The notes beneath the pieces are model-generated. The model ran no database searches and was not told where the DNA came from. It worked only from the letters and a program-made list of their open reading frames with translations. 10,611 nucleotides of DNA. Source: JASHVB01 sp049522565 (GTDB lineage Bacteria > Pseudomonadota > Alphaproteobacteria > Acetobacterales > Acetobacteraceae). Of the stretch, positions 7,181-10,611 are shown in pieces. The position numbers were made by a program, and so were the translations under genes. The stretch spans positions 1 through 10,611 of the forward strand of contig JBEKNT010000236.1 of NCBI GenBank assembly GCA_049522565.1, read 5' to 3'. The stretch's first letter is position 1. The number at the start of each line of letters is the position of its first letter.

Positions 7181-7288
7181 CAGGTCTTCGGTGTTGCTTA
7201 CGTTCTGAGTTCAATTTCCCGCTCTTCCAGTCGCGCACTCGCACACTCCTGGCAGCCTCGACGAGATCCTTCTGTCAGGATCACAATA

Positions 7289-8194
7289 TTAGCGTAGCGG
7301 CAGAGGTGTACCACGCCGCATCTGGAACGTACACAGCGCCGCCACCATCACCCCGCCGCCCACCATTTGCAGCCCGGTCACCCCCTCGCCCAGCAACGCG
7401 AAGCTGAACAGCGACGCCAGCACCGGCTCGAGATGCATCGCCAGTGCGGTGCGGAACGCCCCGACGCGCGCGGTCGAGACATAGATCCACAGCGTGGATA
7501 GCGTCGTGGTGACGCCCATGCCGAAGAACGCGATCCACCCGCCGGCGGTCAGCGGTGGATGGAAGGTGCCGGTGAACAGCGATGCCGCGATGAACACCAG
7601 CGCGGCCGGCGCCAGCGAGTACCAGGTGGTCACCCGCGCATCGGTGCCGCCCAGCGCCGCGCGCGTCACCAGCAGGCTGACGACACGGCAGGCCGCCGCG
7701 CCGAATGCCGCCAGCAAGCCGATCGGTGCCAGCGCCGCCGGCTGCGTGCCCAGCATCAGCGCCAAGCCACAGAACGCTGCAACCGCGGTGACCAGGCTGC
7801 GCCAGCCGAGCCGCTCCAGTCCCAGCCCCGCGGCAGCGATGCCGGTGACCAACGGATAGACGAAATACGCCAGGATCGCGATCGACAGCGGCAGGACCTG
7901 GATGGCGAACAACAGCCCGAAGATGTTGGCGGCGAACAACACGCCGAGACCGATGCTGATCAGCCGCGCGCGCGGCGAGTGCGGCACGCGCGGCGGTGCG
8001 GCGCGCAGCCAGGCCCAGAAGAAGCCGGCCGCCAGGATGCCGCGCAGCGTGATCAGCGACAGCACGTCCATGCCGGAGGCGAACACCACCTTGCTCAGCA
8101 CGTCGGCCACACCGAACGACAGCGCCGCGCCGACGCCGGGCGCGTAATCCGCCAGCCGCGGCTCCACCACAGCGATCGCCGTCGCGCCACTCAT
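7289..8194 (-). CDS. EamA/DMT-superfamily permease
   Basis: This 301-residue inner-membrane protein has about ten hydrophobic segments in two repeated EamA halves, the usual length and layout of drug/metabolite transporters. The first half begins around GVGAALSFGVADVLSKVVF (from about residue 18), and ALRG-like LITLRGILAAGFFWAWL follows. The second half has LAMHLEPVLASLFSFALLGEGVTGLQMVGGG, the strongly conserved end of the second EamA repeat, here broken over residues of about 245-280. The ATG at 8194 starts 7 bases after the stop of the DUF126 gene, so the two are almost certainly co-transcribed; a longer frame upstream is only an out-of-frame reading of that gene. The substrate is unknown. 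The operon suggests export or import of a small acid or amino-acid-related metabolite, but this is an inference. Confidence 0.92.
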   Translation of the reverse strand: MSGATAIAVVEPRLADYAPGVGAALSFGVADVLSKVVFASGMDVLSLITLRGILAAGFFWAWLRAAPPRVPHSPRARLISIGLGVLFAANIFGLLFAIQVLPLSIAILAYFVYPLVTGIAAAGLGLERLGWRSLVTAVAAFCGLALMLGTQPAALAPIGLLAAFGAAACRVVSLLVTRAALGGTDARVTTWYSLAPAALVFIAASLFTGTFHPPLTAGGWIAFFGMGVTTTLSTLWIYVSTARVGAFRTALAMHLEPVLASLFSFALLGEGVTGLQMVGGGVMVAALCTFQMRRGTPLPLR

Positions 8195-8201
8195 GACGGA
8201 G

Positions 8202-8618
8202 TCAGCCCTCGGCCAGCACCCTGAGACAGGGCGGATCGCTCGCGGGGTCCACCTCCACCAGCGCCCCGTCCGGCACCGCTTGCGTGATATCCACGGCAAA
8301 CCCCGAGATCATGGTGAAATCCGCCAGCGCGGCGCCTTGCACCATGATCGGGTTCACCGAGTTCAGCACCAGCGCCGCCGGCATCACGCCACGCGCATGC
8401 ATCTCATGCAGCATCCACGCCGTCGCCACGCCGCCCTTGGCCGCGTCCAGCACCAGGACCCGATCGACATAGGATTGCCCGGCCAGCTTGTGCTCCGGCC
8501 GCGAGAACACGCCCTTCTGGCGGTCCAGGTCATAGCGCGCGGAGAACCCGTCCTTCGCCACCAGCGCGCGCCCGCGCACACGTTGCCCCATGGCGGCCGA
8601 CGCCGCGAATTCGTGCAT
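8202..8618 (-). CDS. DUF126 / aconitase-X swivel-domain protein
   Basis: This 138-residue protein matches the small swivelling domain of aconitase X (DUF126). In that family it pairs with a DUF521 large subunit to make dehydratases such as cis-3-hydroxy-L-proline dehydratase or archaeal phosphomevalonate dehydratase. Visible are RGRALVAKDGFSARYDLD (15-32), HKLAGQSYVDRVLVL (43-57), KGGVATAWMLHEM (61-73) and VLNSVNPIMVQGAALADF (about 84-101). Where many family members have a Ser/Gly-rich GSS-type turn, this one has KGGVAT, so retention of the active-site Ser is doubtful. No large-subunit gene lies beside it in the window, which is unusual. The ATG at 8618 is chosen for the strong GGGAGGA 7 bases upstream. 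The EamA gene follows after 7 bp. The function in this strain cannot be fixed. Confidence 0.85.
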   Translation of the reverse strand: MHEFAASAAMGQRVRGRALVAKDGFSARYDLDRQKGVFSRPEHKLAGQSYVDRVLVLDAAKGGVATAWMLHEMHARGVMPAALVLNSVNPIMVQGAALADFTMISGFAVDITQAVPDGALVEVDPASDPPCLRVLAEG

Positions 8619-8625
8619 GGACCGA

Positions 8626-8632
8626 TCCTCCC
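8626..8632 (-). promoter_or_regulatory. Strong ribosome binding site of the DUF126 gene
   Basis: GGGAGGA on the minus strand lies 7 bases before the ATG at 8618. It decides that start over an open frame reaching to 8789. Confidence 0.7.
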
Positions 8633-8742
8633 GCGGAACGCCGCTGCGTTGCAGCCTGCCATGGAACGCCGCGCGGCGCGATAGAGGCGGCTGCGCAGGA
8701 GAGGGCAATCGCACTTGGCAGATCTTGACCGCCGTCGCTCGA

Positions 8743-8772
8743 ATTATGCGGGGAATTGTAGCAAGAAAACAA
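8743..8772 (-). promoter_or_regulatory. Possible sigma-70-type promoter for the DUF126-EamA operon
   Basis: On the minus strand TTGTTT (8772-8767) and CATAAT (8748-8743) are separated by 18 bases, placing a start near 8736 and a leader of about 118 bases. The match is partial, and the AT-richness may simply come from the neighbouring palindrome. Confidence 0.25.
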
Positions 8773-8786
8773 GCAAGAATAGAAAT

Positions 8787-8902
8787 CAAGTCTTAACACA
8801 GATTGCACGGATTAAGTCACAGATTAAGTCACAGAAAGAAAGATGTCTTGCTTTCTGTGACTTAATCTGTGACTTAATCCGTGCAATCGGTGTTAAAGCT
8901 TG
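8787..8902. repeat. Large near-perfect inverted repeat with 57-bp arms
   Basis: The arms 8787-8843 and 8846-8902 pair around a 2-base tip (8844-8845) with only four non-Watson-Crick positions (8791/8898, 8792/8897, 8800/8889, 8839/8850). Each arm holds two tandem copies of a 12-mer, ATTAAGTCACAG (8811-8834 in the left arm). The element is much richer in AT than its surroundings. The wording acagattgcacggattaag resembles short palindromic repeats scattered in genomes of several bacterial phyla. Both strands stay open and give nearly the same peptide (ARIKSQIKSQK...FCDLICDLIRAI), a result of the symmetry and not evidence of a gene. Confidence 0.9.
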
Positions 8903-9149
8903 CTTCTTTGCTGCGGTACCCTGCCGGCGCTCGGCAGTTGATCGGGCCGCTGGGAGCCCAAATGCGATCACCCCGCCGCCCGGGACGTTGGTCGATCGCG
9001 CCGGATTGCGGTCGGCGCTGATCCTCCGGCAGAGCGAAGACGCGCGCCGGCCACGCCTCACGGGCCAGCCCGGGCGCCCCCGGTGTCGGCCATGATGCAT
9101 GCCCGCGTGCCTGCAACGACCTCCAGGATTGACCGCCGCGATGAGCGTC
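8903..9149. other. Remainder of the divergent spacer, no gene seen
   Basis: This GC-rich stretch lies between the palindrome and the MFS promoter region. Long open frames on both strands are of the kind high GC gives by chance. No motif, RNA gene or repeat could be recognised. Confidence 0.5.
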
Positions 9150-9163
9150 TTGACATATCTCAA
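9150..9163 (+). promoter_or_regulatory. Possible FNR/FixK-type operator upstream of the MFS gene
   Basis: TTGACATATCTCAA is a TTGA-N6-TCAA palindrome, which fits the half-sites of CRP/FNR-family FixK boxes, 74 bases before the MFS start. The TTGACA could instead be a -35 hexamer, but no good -10 lies 16-18 bases downstream. Confidence 0.3.
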
Positions 9164-9224
9164 TGACGGCTAACCGCGGGTGGTCGAGGCTTGCGCGTCG
9201 CCACTGCGTCCAGAACGTTTTGCC

Positions 9225-9231
9225 GGGAGAG
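9225..9231 (+). promoter_or_regulatory. Ribosome binding site of the MFS gene
   Basis: GGGAGAG lies 6 bases before the ATG at 9238, which fixes that start in preference to an in-frame upstream ATG at 9163 that lacks such a site. Confidence 0.65.
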
Positions 9232-9237
9232 ATAACG

Positions 9238-10569
9238 ATGGAAGGCACTTCAACGCTGCCACCCGCCACCATGCTAGCGCCAGCCGAACGGTCGCGACGC
9301 ATCGCGGGCATCCAGCGCGGTGCGTTGACCCTGTTGGTGATCGGCGGCGCCCTGAACTATGTCGATCGCGCCACCCTGTCGATCGGCAACGTGCTGATCC
9401 GCCAGGATCTCGGCCTGTCGGTCGCGGATATGGGGCTGTTGCTCTCGGCGTTCCTGTGGGCCTACGCCTTCGCGCAGTTGCCGGCCGGCGTCCTGGTCGA
9501 TCGGGTCGGCCCGAGGCGGCTGCTCACCGCCGCGATCATGCTCTGGTCGTTCGCCCAGGCGGTGGCCGGCTTCGTCGCCGGCTTCGGCCAGTTCGTCGTC
9601 ACGCGCGTCGTGCTCGGCCTGGGCGAGGCGCCGCAATTCCCGACCGCCGCCCGCGTCGTGCGCGACTGGTTCGGTCCGCGCGACCGCGGCACCGCGACCG
9701 GCATCTGGAACACCTCCTCCATGCTCGGCAACGCCATCTCCGCGCCGCTGCTGACCTTCCTGATGCTGTGGTTCGGCTGGCGCTGGATGTTCGCGATCAT
9801 GGGCATCGCCGGGCTGGTGGTCGCCGCGGTCTGGTACGGCCTGTACCGCGACCCGCACGCCGTCGCGCTGACCGCGGCAGAGAATCGCTACCGCACCGAG
9901 GGCGACACGACCGGCGAGGGTCAACCGGTGACCATGACGGAATGGCGCCGGCTGTTCGCCTGCCGCACCACCTGGGGCATGATCATGGGCTTCTTCGGCG
10001 CGATCTACATCACCTGGGTGTTCACCGCCTGGCTGCCCGGCTATCTGGAGCTACAGCGGCACATGAGCATCAAGGCGACCGGCTGGGCCACCGCGGTGCC
10101 GTTCGTGGCGGGCATCTTCGGCAGCCTGTTCGGCGGCTGGCTGTGCGACCGGCTGATGCTGCGCCACGGCCTGTCGCCGCTGAACAGCCGCAAATACCCG
10201 ATGGCCGCCGCACTGACCGGCATGGCGCTGTGCACAATCGCGGCGGCGCTGGTCGAAAGCAACCTGCTGGCCATCGTGTTCATCTCCGGCGCGATGTTCC
10301 TGGGTTACGTATCGACCTCCTCGGCCTGGGCCATGGCCTCGGTGGCGGCGCCGACGAACTGCACGGCCTCGCTCGGCTCGATGCAGAATTTCGGGGGTTA
10401 TCTGGGCGGCGCGCTGGCACCGATGATCACCGGCTTCATCGTCCAGGGCACCGGATCCTTCGTGCCGGCACTGCTGTTCAGCGCCGCGGTGGGGCTGGTC
10501 TGCGCGGTCGGTTATCTCATCATCATCCGCCAGCCGATCACCGCGGCCCAGCTTGGGGCGGAGGGGTGA
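9238..10569 (+). CDS. MFS transporter, anion:cation symporter (ACS) type
   Basis: This 443-residue inner-membrane protein has about twelve hydrophobic segments. The first segment ends in ALNYVDRATLSIGN (Asn40-Tyr-Val-Asp-Arg), the typical opening of the ACS family (galactonate, glucarate, hexuronate and phthalate-type carriers). The motif-A loop GVLVDRVGPRR is at 84-94, GLGEAPQFPTAARVV follows from 127, and the second-half counterpart GGWLCDRL is near 299. A polar central loop spans about 200-245 (RDPHAVALTAAENRYRTEGD). It most likely imports an organic anion with protons; the specific substrate is not readable. It is divergent from the DUF126-EamA operon, and the shared 619-bp spacer suggests but does not prove a linked function. 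A perfect 12-bp palindrome gctcccgggagc (10578-10589) follows the stop. Confidence 0.94.
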   Translation: MEGTSTLPPATMLAPAERSRRIAGIQRGALTLLVIGGALNYVDRATLSIGNVLIRQDLGLSVADMGLLLSAFLWAYAFAQLPAGVLVDRVGPRRLLTAAIMLWSFAQAVAGFVAGFGQFVVTRVVLGLGEAPQFPTAARVVRDWFGPRDRGTATGIWNTSSMLGNAISAPLLTFLMLWFGWRWMFAIMGIAGLVVAAVWYGLYRDPHAVALTAAENRYRTEGDTTGEGQPVTMTEWRRLFACRTTWGMIMGFFGAIYITWVFTAWLPGYLELQRHMSIKATGWATAVPFVAGIFGSLFGGWLCDRLMLRHGLSPLNSRKYPMAAALTGMALCTIAAALVESNLLAIVFISGAMFLGYVSTSSAWAMASVAAPTNCTASLGSMQNFGGYLGGALAPMITGFIVQGTGSFVPALLFSAAVGLVCAVGYLIIIRQPITAAQLGAEG

Positions 10570-10611
10570 CGCCGGCGGCTCCCGGGAGCATCCACTTCCT
10601 CTCCCCTTGAG

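Noticed and set aside
7265..7282. Hairpin gatcct-tctgtc-aggatc behind the EamA stop
   Set aside because: Only 6 bp of stem and no T-run on either strand, too weak to call a terminator.
8874..9311. Minus-strand open frame across the divergent spacer and the MFS start
   Set aside because: Overlaps the well-supported MFS start on the other strand and shows only chance-type composition.
10594..10611. cttcctctccccttgag at the right edge as the left arm of another palindromic repeat
   Set aside because: The window ends before a second arm could be seen.

Overview
The window is high-GC proteobacterial DNA. Intergenic elements resembling the cgtcatggccgg...ggccatccacg family, a REP-like family built on cctctcccgcg/cgcgggagagg, and the gene mix together suggest an alphaproteobacterium, possibly Acetobacteraceae or another Rhodospirillales member. 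This is an inference from sequence style and was not checked by any search. Eight protein genes are well supported, one of them cut by the left edge, and there is one decayed gene.

Left part (1-3182, plus strand): an ABC exporter operon. It holds the C-terminal ATPase domain (cut at the left edge) and two ABC-2 permeases, the order of the YbhF-YbhS-YbhR group of efflux pumps. Each spacer of the operon carries a different long palindromic repeat (664-786 and 1948-2054). The first ends in a hairpin that contains the best Shine-Dalgarno of the first permease. After a 238-bp hairpin-rich spacer, a complete AMP-forming acyl-CoA synthetase runs from a GTG at 3421 to 5061.

Centre (5062-7288): transcription converges at about 5060-5156 on a hairpin-rich spacer. 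On the minus strand lies a MNT nucleotidyltransferase/HEPN pair with overlapping genes, a probable toxin-antitoxin module. Behind it is about 1.36 kb (5926-7288) without an intact gene and visibly poorer in GC than its neighbours. It includes a frame-broken remnant (6696-7180) with a uracil-DNA-glycosylase-like GQNPGG motif. The toxin-antitoxin pair together with decayed DNA looks like an accessory patch inside a conserved chromosome.

Right part (7289-10569): on the minus strand, a DUF126/aconitase-X swivel-domain protein (8202-8618) followed 7 bp later by an EamA/DMT permease (7289-8194). Divergent to it is an MFS transporter of the anion:cation symporter type (9238-10569). Together they could handle a small organic acid or hydroxy acid, but the large catalytic subunit expected with the DUF126 protein is not in the window. 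The 619-bp divergent spacer holds the most striking non-coding structure: an almost perfect 57-bp-arm inverted repeat (8787-8902) that is AT-richer than its surroundings and contains a tandem 12-mer. A FixK/FNR-like half-site pair also lies upstream of the MFS gene.

Nothing here is clearly a new defence or metabolic system. The points most worth a second look are the palindrome at 8787-8902, the lone DUF126-EamA operon, the MNT/HEPN pair beside decayed DNA, and the repeats placed inside the ABC operon.
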